Source of the DNA: Triops longicaudatus | Taxonomy: Eukaryota > Arthropoda > Branchiopoda > Notostraca > Triopsidae | Length of the DNA stretch: 64,000 nucleotides | Direction: 5' to 3' | NCBI GenBank assembly: GCA_022885665.1 | Contig: JAGQDJ010000053.1 | Coordinates: forward strand, 124,001 to 188,000 | In this document: positions 1-11,545 of the stretch, in pieces | Position numbering within the stretch: position 1 is the stretch's first letter | Layout of the letters: each line of letters opens with the position of its first letter | Notes under the pieces: generated by a model | Told to the model about the DNA's origin: nothing | The model's database searches: none | What the model saw: the letters and a program-made list of their open reading frames with translations, nothing else | Made by a program: the position numbers and the translations under genes

Positions 1-67
1 CAAATTAGGACCAAATGGCAAATTTGAAGATTTGTTACATAGTTTTCTTATTATTATTTTATTTTAG

Positions 68-137
68 CAGCCGGGGCGCCGAAAAATTCTATCCCCGAAA
101 GTGGTCCATGATACCAGAAAGGATTGGAAACCGCTGA
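68..137 (+). CDS. possible last exon of an upstream gene (partial)
   Basis: A pyrimidine-rich acceptor (tattttattttag) precedes an open frame reading SRGAEKFYPRKWSMIPERIG, then two more residues and a TGA at 135-137. The mixed composition looks like a real C-terminus, but it is short and no family is recognised. The preceding 67 bases would be intron. A chance frame is quite possible. Confidence 0.25.
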
Positions 138-540
138 TCTATGATACACTTTATTAGCAAACCGACCGATGCTAGGTCCACTGTCTCATTGGGAACTCTT
201 AAACTAATTCCTGCGTCTGTTGAAAGAATTCCCACATCTTTCCATAGAAGACGGACTGTTTACTCCCAGCATCCAAGGTGATTGCACTACAGCCGCGTTA
301 GCAAACGCGTCTGCGCATTCCGGCATTCCTCTCGCGCGAACAGTTTATAACAATATACACGCTTTTGCAGTCAACAAGAACCACCCGCTTTTTACGTCGC
401 TGTTTCTTGTGATCTTTCTCCAAGCACGACCAACGAGTTTTACCTGTACCAACACTATTGACTGCACACTGTGGCATCCGAACAACCCGGAAATCCTGCC
501 CCCCCCCCCTCCCATCATCTCCCGACAACACCGCATCGTG

Positions 541-547
541 TATAAAG
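541..547 (+). promoter_or_regulatory. TATA box upstream of Skeletor
   Basis: TATAAAG lies 139 bases upstream of the proposed Skeletor start codon at 680. Initiation about 30 bases downstream (near 570) would give a roughly 110-base unspliced leader. The 400 bases before it (138-540) show only a C-run (about 499-510) and no coding signal I trust. Confidence 0.45.
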
Positions 548-679
548 TTTACCTGCAACTAGCAGGTAACGGTGAGTCCTTAGCAAGTGCCCGTTCGTGA
601 AACACTACCACTGTCTAACTGAAAAGTGATTAAAAGTTTATTTGAATTCTTCAGTGCTGATCACAATATTCCATTCGGG

Positions 680-3600
680 ATGAAGCCCCTAGAATTCACA
701 GGGGCTTTGCTTCTATTTTGTCACGCATATTGTAAGTGTCGTTTGCCCGTAAATCGTAAGGTTAAGTGCAGAATAAATGAACGCGCTCGCATTCGTTTTT
801 TGTGTACTTCTTTCACTTTGAAACCGGCGTGCGCAAAGCTCGCTGCCGTTAACTTTTTTTTTTTACTATGACTTCTTGAGTATTTATTCTGTTACATAAG
901 TAATACCGATGGTTTTTATTGTTTTTAAATGTGCAGCACCAATAAGTTTTGTTCACTTTCTACAAATTTCGGTTTCAGAAAGCATCATAGATCTTTTAAG
1001 TTTAACCCCGCTTGCTTTTTACGAGAAATTCGCGCGCACTCCTTCAACTGTTGGGCATCCAAAGCTAACGGTACTGTTTGGCATTCTAACGAACGTTGAA
1101 GGCGAAAATCTGGTTTCGATTTTAGTAGGCCCACCTGGAGAGGTTTTCTCAAGTTCATAACCTTCTCTTGTATCAGCCTTGACCGTGAAAATCTGGTTGT
1201 GCCTCCTTTTCCCTTGGCCCATCGTCTAGCACCTGTTGGTGGACTAACGGGACTTGGGTACAGTACGATGGACCCTCTCTGCATAAAATACTTGCGACTG
1301 TTTCCTGAAGACCGAAAAGTCCTTAAACTTCCTTTCAAGTCTCATCGTAGTTTCCGCGTCTCAGTTTTACGATGTTCAAGTCTGCTTTCGATACTACAGT
1401 CTGTTGTCTAATGCTTGCCAAACGACCGTGAGTTTCTGTCAACGAACATTTCTCTTCAGGGTCAAATCCATCAGGACGCGAAAGATACTTAAGTATTTTA
1501 GTATATTACTTAAGGTTAGATCTTGTTACATTAAAGATTGAAGGGTCAAAATTTGTCGATAAGTCGGATCCTATGTAAATTTGTTTTAAATTCTAACTGT
1601 TTTAAATTTGCCAGGTGGTTACTTGCTATTTTCCATAGTTGAAAAACGAATTGGATTCTCTTGTGTTACGATTACAATGAGGCCGTTTCCTCTACTTTCA
1701 CTAAATCGTGTCATTTCTGCCTTATTTGCATAATATGCGGATAGCTAGGAAATCAAAGAGCGTCACTATGGCATTAACAGGAAGCACTAGCTTTCGGTGT
1801 TAAAAGAGGTCAGTGTGAATCAAGTGTGGCCAAAATTCACGCCACTACGTGGGAGAGTTACCGAACTCATATTTGGCATGTATGCAAATTAACCTTCCCT
1901 GCTTTGCACCACACCGATGTGTCGTCTGGTGCAACTAGTTTGAGAAGCATAGATTCTAGGTCAAACACTTTTGTTCAGTGCCTGGCACAATGCTAATGTA
2001 GTTGCAATACTAAGAGTCGTTGCCATCCAAACCGGATTTCTTGATATTAGGAAATTAGGGTACCTTGAAAATGGGCGGATCTGGATGAGGAAGCTAAGCA
2101 TTAAGAACAAGTAGGCTTCTATTACCGGAATTTTTAAAGAAAAAAGCCGCTAGGAGTAAAGGGACAGAATGAATAAGAAAGCCTTTATTTTACTTTTGTC
2201 ATGTTCAGAAATTTCGTTCAGTAGGCAAATGGGCCAGAGTCGTTCAAGCAACGTTTTCTGCACATTTCTGTAAATGCATAAGGAAGACTTAACATGTTTG
2301 GTTGCGTAAAACGATGAAACTGACTTGGGTCACTGCGTGACTACGCATACTTTTTTCTCGAGTCACCAAACCGTTAACTACAAAGTATCTTAGTTATTAC
2401 CGTCCAAGTCCCGTTGTATCTTTCTGGAATGACGAGATCAGCTAGATAAAAAGTATTGAAAAGATAGCCCTCGGCAGCACAATTTTTCCTGGTCTTTTTT
2501 TTTTCATTCAACGAATGAATGGTGACCAAGAACGGCTAACTGTTAACCAAGAAAAAAAAAATGGATCACGAATTAAAATTGCACTAGGAATAGGCAATGA
2601 CTAGCTCCTACTTCCGTTGGAATTACTCAAATGACGTTAGAGAGTATTTCCGGTAATACTGTGCCATATGCGGTATTTTTTTTTTCCTTTGTGGTAACGA
2701 TTTCCCGAAGAAAGTGGTGTATGCCACTCTTCATGAAGGACGTAACCGTTCAGTATTTTGACTCGCGGTTGTGGCTTCCTGGTTGCTAACTAACTACTTT
2801 TTTGTTACCACTCTAGATGCTTCAGCCGTGGTATCGTATTATGGAAAACTGATTGGCAAGTTCGATTCTCTGCATCATGGTGTGTCGGGTGATGTTTATG
2901 CTGTGGACGCTCGTACGTTGCACATCCGAGGTTTTACCTTCGACGGCCAAGGACCAGGTACCGTACAATGTTACCTAGTTCCAAGAAAAATTGTCCTAAA
3001 TTGTCTGAACGGTCATTCAAAAGCTATCGTGGGATTTTTTTTAGTTTATTTTTTTATTGTTTATATTCTGAAATATTTTATGTGTGCTATTTCAGATGCA
3101 GTTTTCTTCGGTGGAAGTACATCTAAACCTGGTCCTGATGGCTTCGTCATTCCCAACGAGAAAGGCTTGTGAGTTTCCATTTTATTACCTTGTTTTAGCT
3201 TTATTGGGTTATCTTTTATGTTTTCGTGAAATATGCCATTTCACTGGACTTTCTATGAGAAAGGAAGTTTGCGCATCTTTCTTATACGGATTTTTCCCTC
3301 CTAGGACGTCCAACTTGGGAAAGTATGATAATCAACATCTCACATTGACACTGCCCGAAGGGAAAACTTTCAAAGAATTGCGTTGGATCGCAGTATGGAG
3401 TCGGACATACTCAGTAATAACCTTATTTTCTAAAACATGACAGGTTACTTTAACTTGTCTTCTCCACTTTTTGGAACCATTAACAATCTTTTCCTACCGA
3501 AAATTATTTAATATCAACGTCTTAAAATTTTAGGTGGTTTTGGGTGAAGTGAGCATTCCGGCGGGCTTCGATTATCCAAGGCCGCAGAAACTGGGTGCTT

Positions 3601-6600
3601 TAAATGGCGAGCATCAGGTCTCCTCTGACCGCATTTTTGTCGTTGATGCACAAACATTTCTTATTCCCAATTTCACCTATGACGGAGCAGCTCCAGGTAA
3701 GTTTTCGCTTTAAACTTTCCAATTCGCAGTTCCTTATATAAATACTTCGATTTTTTTAGATGCATTTTTCTGGGTGGGACGGGGATTGGTACCCAACAAG
3801 GACGGTGTACGCGTTCCTGACGAAAATGGTGGCGTGGAGCCATTGAAGCGCTACGACTTCAAAACGTTAGTTTTAACCCTGCCCGGTGACTTGACTGTTT
3901 TCGATATTGATTGGATTTCCATATGGTGCAAAGCCTTTTACGTCGATTTCGGCAATGTCAAGATACCTAAAGCCTTGAACGTACCACCGTCGCTGAAAAT
4001 GTTAGGTGTAACCCCTCAAGTAAGACTAACCTTCACGAAAAACTCTTCAACATTCGGCTAAAATTTTCCCGATTAGGCGAAGTTGAACTGCGAGGTATTA
4101 TGGGATGATCTGGCATTAGAAATTCGTTGGGCCGTAGCTGGCGAGACTATCGTTTTGCAGTTAGTGGGCAAATTGGATTCTAACCAATACATTGCTTTTG
4201 GTCCAAGTGGTGATCCACTTCGCTCTCGTATGGACGGCGCTGATGTAGCAGTTGCGTACCTTGACAAAGCTACTGGCAAAGGGCACGTCACAGATTATAT
4301 CATGAACTCAAAAGGCCTGTGTAGTGGGACACAAGGAGTGTGCCCGGATGTAAATCTACGGGTAAGTGCGTCTTAAACACTTTCTGGTCCACAGCTTTGA
4401 ATTGCGTTCCATATTAACGGTAAAAAATCTTTATAATTAAGGGCGGCGCGAACAATGTACGTCTTTTGAATGCAGCCCTCATTAATGATTATGTGATGTT
4501 AACGTATCAACGCCCATTGAGAGCATCAGATGAGCATGACAGACCTCTCTTGACCAACACCAGTCAACCAATTGTTTGGGCGGTGGGAAAAATTAATAGC
4601 CAAGGCCTGCCAACGTATCACAGCCTAAGGACTAGAGGTTTGTCTTTCCTAACCTGGTAAACGTGTAAAGTTTTAACGGCACGCGTTGTTCTGATTTAGG
4701 GGACATGTTTATTGACTTCGGACGCACGCCGCAGTGGAACTGTCCTGCCCCTGAGGACGCTTCCGTAACAGCGGAGGACGGAAGCGCTAACGGGAGTAAT
4801 GTTGCGGCTGTCACGCCTTCTGCTCCCCGTCCAATTGACAAGTCAGCCGTTGCGGTCAAGCCCTGGACAATTCCCCCTATTCAGTGTTACGAACCGGAAA
4901 ATCATCTATTTTACGCACATATTGGCCCCACTGGTGGTGACCGGGGATATAACGCCATCACAAGTATTAAAAGAAATTACAGAAACATACTTTTAGGCGT
5001 ATGGGAATATATGTTTTACATTTTGGTCCTGCGAATAAAGCATGAAATTTGTAAAAGTAGTAGTTGTAGAAAAATGAAAAGGATTAAAAATATTAAGTAG
5101 CAAAATAAATAGAAAAATAAAATAGAAAATAATAGTACAGCAAGTGACAGAAATCTAGAAAAATAGCAGAGCACATTTTTACATTTTCGTCATGGCTAGG
5201 TCATGTGGGATGGGGCATCGCATGGTACATTAACGGGCTTTTAATTCCTGAAATCAATGTTGTACGCGGACGACAGTACACTTTCGTGGTCGAGGGGGGC
5301 GACAATCCAGATCGATCTGCGCGTTATCACCCCTTCTATATTACGGATGACCCTGAAGGAGGTTATGCGCACAAAACACCTGCTGAACGAAACGTAAGCT
5401 GACATTTTAAGTCAATTCTCGTGAAATTTCTTCAGCGTAACTGCGGAAGTTCTAACACTGGTTCATCACTAGAGAATCCGCGTGTTTGCTGGTGTTAGAT
5501 ATGATCGAGAAGGTAATCCAGCACCAGCTGGAGCTGGAAGATTGTGCGAATGGCTCGAGGATCCTGCTCATCCAGCTCAAGCACTGAAATCGTTCGGCGC
5601 TTACCAGCGAACTTTGAAGCTGAACTGCGAAGAAGGCCAACCCGGCATCGTGCAGTGGACACCAGATGAAAATACACCTGACACTGTATATTACCAGGTA
5701 GGAGCTTTCTCATTTGCAAGAGAATATTAATATTAACCATAATTTTCCAGTGTTACACGCATCGATTCCTGGGCTGGAAGATTAACGTTCTAGACAGCTG
5801 CGATGACAAGCCAAAGAATGAAGCCACCCGGTCGACCTTACCTCTGCGTCCACCAGTAACGACAACTACCACAGCTCCCCCGCCTATCAAAGACGGTATT
5901 GGCGTTCGAGAAGGTTTTGAATACGACTACGAAGACGATTTCCCCCAATATGGCAACAATGAGCAACACATAGGCTCGAGTCAAAACGTTCCTGTTCAAG
6001 CCAAGCATCGGGAGACTCAATATAAGCCTGGCGAGTTCCAAGACAACAAACCTTACCGTGAATCGGGGCCGAACCCATCTAACCCTTCTTTCGACAGCTT
6101 CCCTACGTTTTCCAACTTCCCATCCAACTTTGGTGAGTTCTTCGATGGCAAACCGTTTTTTGGTGAAACACCACCACGCATTCCGAACAACCGACCACAG
6201 TACAGTAACATTGAGAGGGAGAAACCAATCCCCAACGTCCGACCCAGTTTGGAAAGAGTGCCCGCCCGGCTACCACCCACCCAGAATGTCAACTCGGGCG
6301 TACGAGATTATTCCCAAGAAAATCCCAAGCCTAGTTTCGTAAATCCTACTCAGACTCGCCCTAATCGACCAGTTTACGAGCCAGCTCCGTCTCGTGTTCA
6401 ACAAAACGTTTACCAAGCGGAGTCAAAGCCCTTGGCGCGTCCCGAACAGCGCCCCGCATACCAAGAGAGTGATACCCCATCAGCCACACAGCCTGGGTAT
6501 TCTTTGTCGCTTAACCTCTACGCATCAAGCACTCCTAATTCCATAGTTATTTCTAGCGAGCGACCCATTGTAGCAAGCACTACGTCTGTCTACCGTCCCG

Positions 6601-8558
6601 ACTACTATACCACGCCCCTTCCAACTACTCCTGAGCGCAAAACGGCAGACTACCCTCCACGACAGGTTCACCAAGCCTCTGAAATCAAGCCCAACGTAGC
6701 TCAGTTCAACCCGACATCGATTATTCTAGAAAGCGGATTCAAGCCCATTAAATCAGCTGATGGTCCTATTCCCCCTCTAGGCTTTGAGGTGGAAGCTGAA
6801 GCCGCTCCTTCGCAATCTTTCGCATCGTATAACAACAATAAACGTCCAGTTGTTTCCAGCCATGTAATTCCTGCAAAGGACGATGTCGTTAACCTTGACC
6901 CTATGTTCTTCCCTTCCCAGAGCGATCCGGACGAAAAACAGTTTCAAGGCCAGCGCCAGAGTTTCGAATTCAAAAACGCATCCTTTGGACCCAATGATCC
7001 TGTCCCTATCCAAATCCCCGTGGCAGTGGTCCCTGTCGTTCCCCAAGGTGTTTTACCCAAACAACCCCAAGGATCGCAAATTCAGTCAGTGCGTCAACCC
7101 GAGCAATCTCAACAGCAACGGCCGTTTAACCCGGACTTCAATCCCCAGCAACCGGATTTGAACCCAGTACTCAATTTTAAGAATGATTTCAACAACCTTC
7201 AACGTCCTATATTAAATCAGAATTTGAACCCTAACCAGCAAACACATCCCAACCAACCTCCCTTTCCTCATCCGCAACGCAATCCTCCTCCACAACAGTT
7301 TCAACAACGTCCCCCACCCCCTCGTCCCCAACCCAGCCCCAAACCCACTTCTGGGCCTTTTTTCAGACTACCTTCCTTCTTAAACAATTTGAGAAGACAA
7401 CAAACCCAGCCTCCACCTCCTCCACTCCCACCACCGCCGAACAGACCCAACCAGTTTCAGTCAGAATTCACTGGTAATACTTCCCCTTCCAATCAACAGC
7501 ATCGTCGCCCTGGTCCCAATCCCCAACAAAACTTTCGACAGCCCAATGGTGGGCGTTTCCCTCAACAACAAATTCCATCATCACCCAATACAAATCCTCT
7601 CCTCAATCGCCAGGACGGTGGTAGATGGCCGCTCTTTCGGTACGCTCCTCGAGATAGCCAGCACGTACCTTTACCAGGCAGCCGTCCCTTAGACAGGATG
7701 GACCAGCAAGGAGAAGCGTCAGCCCAAAGTATCAGTAATCCACCTCAGATTCCTTCTATTGTTGGTAACCGACCACCAAGACCGCAAGCTTCGCAACTAG
7801 TTAACAGCCAAGGCAACGCACAGAGCAGGCCACCGGTACCGAATATTGCTACTAGGCCGACACCGACACTAAGCGCGTTACAGCAACGACCTCAATTTGG
7901 TTCTTTCCAGGGCGAGCTTCCGCCACCGGTACCGGCCAATGTTCCCAACAATTTACCGCAGTTTCAGCAGCAGCAGCAGCCACCAAGGACACAGGCGCCG
8001 AGTGTGCGTCTACCGTCCGGTCCCAACAATCCTCTGCTGGCTCTTTCAGGGACGCGGGCTGGCATTACTAAAGATGAACGTAAAGAGTTGGAAGAATACT
8101 TATTCGGTCCCATGCAAAGATCGGGTGAGACGGAGCCTGAGGCATCAAGCCATTTCCAACAAGCCAAAGTGCAACCGGGCTTAGTGATCTCCCAGTACCC
8201 TGCGGTGGGCTTTGAGACTGGAACAGGTGACGTGCAAAACGCTACTGATTTAGTGATCCTGAAAGACGTATGGTCCAACATGAAAGTCGGGAACGACAAG
8301 ATCTCCAAGCGCGAGGGGTTGGCTGATGAAGGAGATTTCCTGATTCTAGGTGACTCCGGAAGGAAACTAAAGAAGCGCGATGCAGCCAGTAATGAAGTCA
8401 AGCCGGATGTCAGCAAACTGCCAATGGAGCATAGAGGACAGGAAGATGATGAGGAACATAAACGTGTCGGATCTTCAGGAGGCTCAGGGGCATCAATACC
8501 AATGACCTCAGCTATTTTCGTAATGGTATCCAGTGTATTGTTTTTGTTGCCTTGTTAA
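680..8558 (+). CDS. Skeletor: Skeletor-like protein (DM13-DM13-DOMON, GPI-anchored candidate)
   Basis: Twelve exons: 680-731, 2817-2957, 3096-3168, 3305-3413, 3534-3696, 3760-4019, 4077-4361, 4442-4637, 4700-4963, 5200-5393, 5473-5697, 5751-8558; 4,770 nt, 1,589 aa. Exon 1 encodes a hydrophobic signal peptide (MKPLEFTGALLLFCHAY) and ends in a perfect GTAAGT donor in the phase needed by the next exon. Two DM13 domains follow (about residues 24-128 and 141-247; YYGKLIGKFDSLHHGVSG), then a DOMON domain (about 267-425). A cupredoxin-like region (about 480-670) has candidate metal ligands in HPFYI and QCYTHRFLGWK. The last exon encodes a roughly 900-residue tail rich in Pro, Gln and Asn, ending in a small-residue and hydrophobic stretch typical of a GPI signal. 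Domain order matches insect Skeletor, described as a spindle-matrix protein and also an extracellular matrix candidate. The signal peptide supports secretion here. Confidence 0.92.
732..2816 (+). other. Skeletor intron 1 (2.1 kb)
   Basis: This is by far the longest intron of the gene; the others are 53-240 bp. I see no convincing exon inside. Open frames at 909-1160 (+) and 985-1338 (-) overlap each other and have random composition. First introns of this size often carry regulatory elements, but none was identified by eye. Confidence 0.5.
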
Positions 8559-8827
8559 GAAGAACGAAATTAAAGGGGAGATATTAAGGGGTAAGTACCA
8601 AGGAAGATAAAATTGTAGGAAACTTACGCAAATTGCGTATCTTGCATATTGCATGGGATCTTGTACAAAGCATCGTAGAATTTATCTTAGTCAATGTTAT
8701 AACCCCCTTTCTCTTAGTTTCGCCCCAAATTTGCTTGTAAATACAGTCACGTTTACATTTCCAAACGTTGTTTTCTGGGCAACCTGCCCGGCACTGATCG
8801 ATTTTTCCCTCGTTAATTTTTCTCTGT

Positions 8828-10144
8828 TTAGCTTTCCTTGTCTTTCACCGCCAGTTCCAGGGTTACTTCTTCCGATCCTTGAAGTGTAAGGCCTAGTTTT
8901 GCTGCAAGTCTACTTCGCGCTTTCGCAGAAATGTTGAGAATCTCAGTCTGTAAGTTTACATACCAAAACGCTAAAGGAAAACGTAAAACAGTGTAAGATA
9001 ATTTACTTGAATAGTACTGAGACACAATCCCGTCAAAGCCAAACCGAATACGAGGTAAACCATGGCTGTAATGAGTGCCATGGGATGCTAAACAGTTCCA
9101 AGCAGTTAAAAGAGTAATCAAACTCAGTGGTAAAGCTTACTTGTGGAACATAGTCACCAAAACCAATGGTAGTGATGCTGATAAACACGAAATAGAAAGC
9201 TTCTAATGGTGACCAGTCTTCGCCGACGTAAAACAGAACAGTACCAAAACTTGTATAAACCAACAAAAGAAGGAAAGCCAAGAGCGCCGGTATATCAAAG
9301 TTGTCGTCAATGACAATCTTCTTTGACCCAGAAATTTGCAGATTTGTGTAAAGTAACGCTTGTAGCGACGGGAAGCTGGCTAATCGCATGGCCACCTTCT
9401 CCCGAATTGCATATGCGCTTGATTGGGATTTCTGCCGAGTACATTCTGCTAGTTACTTATTCATATCGATGTCAGTTAATTTACTTGTACTAAACCGGAA
9501 TGGAGGAACCGTTGCCCCGAAGTAGTCTGTGAAAAACGTACGGCGTAAACGTAACCAAACTTCAGGATTCGCGTTAGAAGCTGACCGGAATCGGTCAGGA
9601 GAATCAGAAACAGCGGGATTCCTATCACAGCGTAACCGATGGTTGATAAACGACCCAAGATCGTCACAGGCGTAATGTGTCCATATCCAATGGTGCTTAC
9701 AGTCGTTAAACTGAAGACCACTGCATCCCAAAAGCCCCAGGTTCGTTTCCCGGAGTACGAGTTTAAGCCTTGGCGAAAGGCTTCGTGAAGCTGATCTTCA
9801 AAATCAACTAGGTTTTCGCGGGCTAGTTCACGCCAGTCATCTTCATGCAACTCCCCCGCTTTCACGTACAGTTCGTCGATAAACTGGCGTCGGATTTTGA
9901 GGGCACCACATTTGTAACGACTTTCGTGCCAACCTTCTAGCGAAGCGAACAGCAACCCTCCAAATATACAGTAGGTGAAGTTAAGCGTAAGTAGGACACT
10001 TGTCCAGATCAGTCCGGATTTAATGCGGTGCCAAGAGTCAGATAATTCCGTAGTGTGTGTTCTCCACGTTTGTCGCAAATCTGCAAAGAACTCCCGGATG
10101 AGTCGGAATGTCGACGGTCCTTTAGCCCCCGATGTGTCAGCCAT
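8828..10144 (-). CDS. two-pore-domain potassium channel (K2P)
   Basis: Four exons on the minus strand: 10144-9485, 9431-9141, 9087-9007, 8947-8828; 383 aa. A cytosolic N-terminus of about 44 residues is followed by M1 (LIWTSVLLTLNFTYCIFGG), a charged extracellular cap with a cysteine near residue 77, pore 1 with filter TTVSTIGYG (about 146-154), M2 (AVIGIPLFLILL), M3 (ALLAFLLLLVYTSFGTVLF), pore 2 with filter ITTIGFGDYVP, and M4 (ALITAMVYLVFGLALTGL). GYG then GFG filters, two pores and four membrane spans are diagnostic of K2P leak channels, which set resting potential as dimers. The cytosolic tail is short, about 40 residues. I cannot assign a subfamily (TASK, TWIK or insect-specific) by eye. 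The stop lies 269 bases from the Skeletor stop, in convergent orientation. Confidence 0.93.
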
Positions 10145-10267
10145 AGCTCCTCTGCACTTAGCAAATATTGATCTAGCGAAAGTAACACTACACTAAACTC
10201 GCGTAGTCAAAATTAAAAGCACTTTTTATTCAATTAAGTGAAACTTTTGTGATGTAATCAAGCTTAC

Positions 10268-10480
10268 CTCGCAACTTTGTAGGGCTTCTTTTGTGCCCTG
10301 TTAGGGAAAAAAGCGAATTGGCGTCAAGCTAAAAGTGATTTTGTCTTTTCCTCGCGAATCGTTTTGCAAAACTAAAAGACGAATCTTTAGGCAATCGTGA
10401 AAGCTGGGAGTTCTACTTTCTTTGTTGCGTGCAGATCCGCACTGCGGGTCTCGACTCCCGCGCACAAAAATAGCTCACAG
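10268..10480 (-). other. probable 5' UTR exon of the K2P gene
   Basis: On the minus strand a strong donor (GCGAG|gtaagc) has its last exon base at 10268. A TATA-like TATATTTA lies at 10510-10503 (minus), so initiation near 10480 would give a leader exon of about 210 bases. An acceptor (ttcgctag) lies just before the coding ATG at 10144. Exact ends are inferred. Confidence 0.4.
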
Positions 10481-10686
10481 CAGAGCGAGGGCGCACACGA
10501 GATAAATATAGGTTAGCCAAAAAAAGAGGTGGCATAACAACGACACGAGTAAATACACATAATCGGAACTGTTCACACGGAGGCCGAAAGGAATGTATTG
10601 ATAGCTTTTACAACAGGAGACATACATTTACAATAAGTTGACAACACAACTATAACGGATAAATCTCTCCATTTCTGTGCTAGATT

Positions 10687-11116
10687 TTAAGAGAAAGTGC
10701 CCTGTAATGTAAGAGAAATAATCTTTCATACACTTTTCGTAACTAAAAGAAAATCCTCTTACCCATCCATCTCTCATGACAAAAATCGTCGTGTTTTTGA
10801 TCTCAGGTCCGATCAAAGGATTCATTTGACACATATAACAGCAAAGCCAGCTACGGCAACATAAAATTATTACAAAATGTTATTATTTGAAATATATATC
10901 TTACAAGAGCCAACAGGTGCAGCCTGTGATGACCAGAACAGTTTGTGTTACCCTGTAACAAATGTGTGTATATTACCATGAGAAAATACCATACTAAAAA
11001 TCAAATATTTTGTTTTACCCTCTATTAGGTCCCTTGGGAACAAACCAAGGTAGAACACCCCCAATAACGGCCCAGAAAACCGTGACAACAATTATGGGAA
11101 TTGCACTGGCACCCAT
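10687..11116 (-). CDS. VhaM9.7: V-type proton ATPase subunit e
   Basis: Four tiny exons on the minus strand: 11116-11019, 10952-10905, 10850-10763, 10701-10687; 249 nt, 82 aa, the family's usual length. The protein begins MGASAIPIIVVTVFWAVIGG, then LPWFVPKGPNRGV, the family hallmark, a second hydrophobic span (TVLVITGCTCWLFWLCCYM) and the conserved QMNPLIGPEIKNTTI with an N-glycosylation sequon. Subunit e is a small two-helix protein of the membrane-embedded Vo sector of the proton pump. The last exon carries only GGC ACT TTC TCT and a stop. It is chosen because the acceptor ttatttctcttacattacag is strong and gives a normal C-terminus. Without it the frame runs on to 10628 with unrelated sequence. 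Confidence 0.9.
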
Positions 11117-11545
11117 TTTCCCGTAGTTTCCCGAAGTGCTCAGGATTTGCTGTTTTGGTCTCGATAATCACGGGACCAAGTCACCTGATTATTGATGTCC
11201 TAAGGATGCGAAACTCGAATTAGTACTACGGTCTTGAGAGATACGTAGATCGCAGTTGAGTAGCTTCCGGGAAGAATTTATAGCAAGTAGGCGTGGTTAT
11301 GACAGTGACTGGTTGTCATCAACGTGGCAAAACAAAAAGCAAAAACAAGCCAAGGAAATCGTCCTTTTCTGCTTTCACGTTGGTTCTAAGTGCCCTAGTG
11401 TACTAAAAAAATCTACATGCGCATCGAAACACGAAGCTTAAATTCCTTACGTTGTAATATGAATGTCTAATACCAAAAATCACTCGAATTCCAGTGACAA
11501 GCTATTTTGTGCCACACCTTGAAATTTACCTTAAATAATTTCACC
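11117..11545. promoter_or_regulatory. shared divergent promoter, VhaM9.7 / VPS13B
   Basis: The start codons of VhaM9.7 (-) and VPS13B (+) face away from each other across 429 bases. Both leaders and both promoters must lie here unless non-coding exons exist. I see no clear TATA box. The open frame at 11256-11441 is not convincing. Confidence 0.5.

Noticed and set aside
220..571. frame ending at a good donor (AACG|gtgagt) as the Skeletor first exon
   Set aside because: Phase fits, but the frame has no ATG. The exon at 680-731 gives a signal peptide and an equally good donor.
10420..10475. tRNA-like T-arm (GGGTCTCGACTCCC)
   Set aside because: No A box, acceptor stem or anticodon arm can be folded around it; more likely GC-rich promoter or leader sequence of the K2P gene.
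10628..10762. read-through C-terminus of V-ATPase subunit e
   Set aside because: It adds more than 30 unrelated residues to a very constant small protein; a strong acceptor at 10702 gives normal length.
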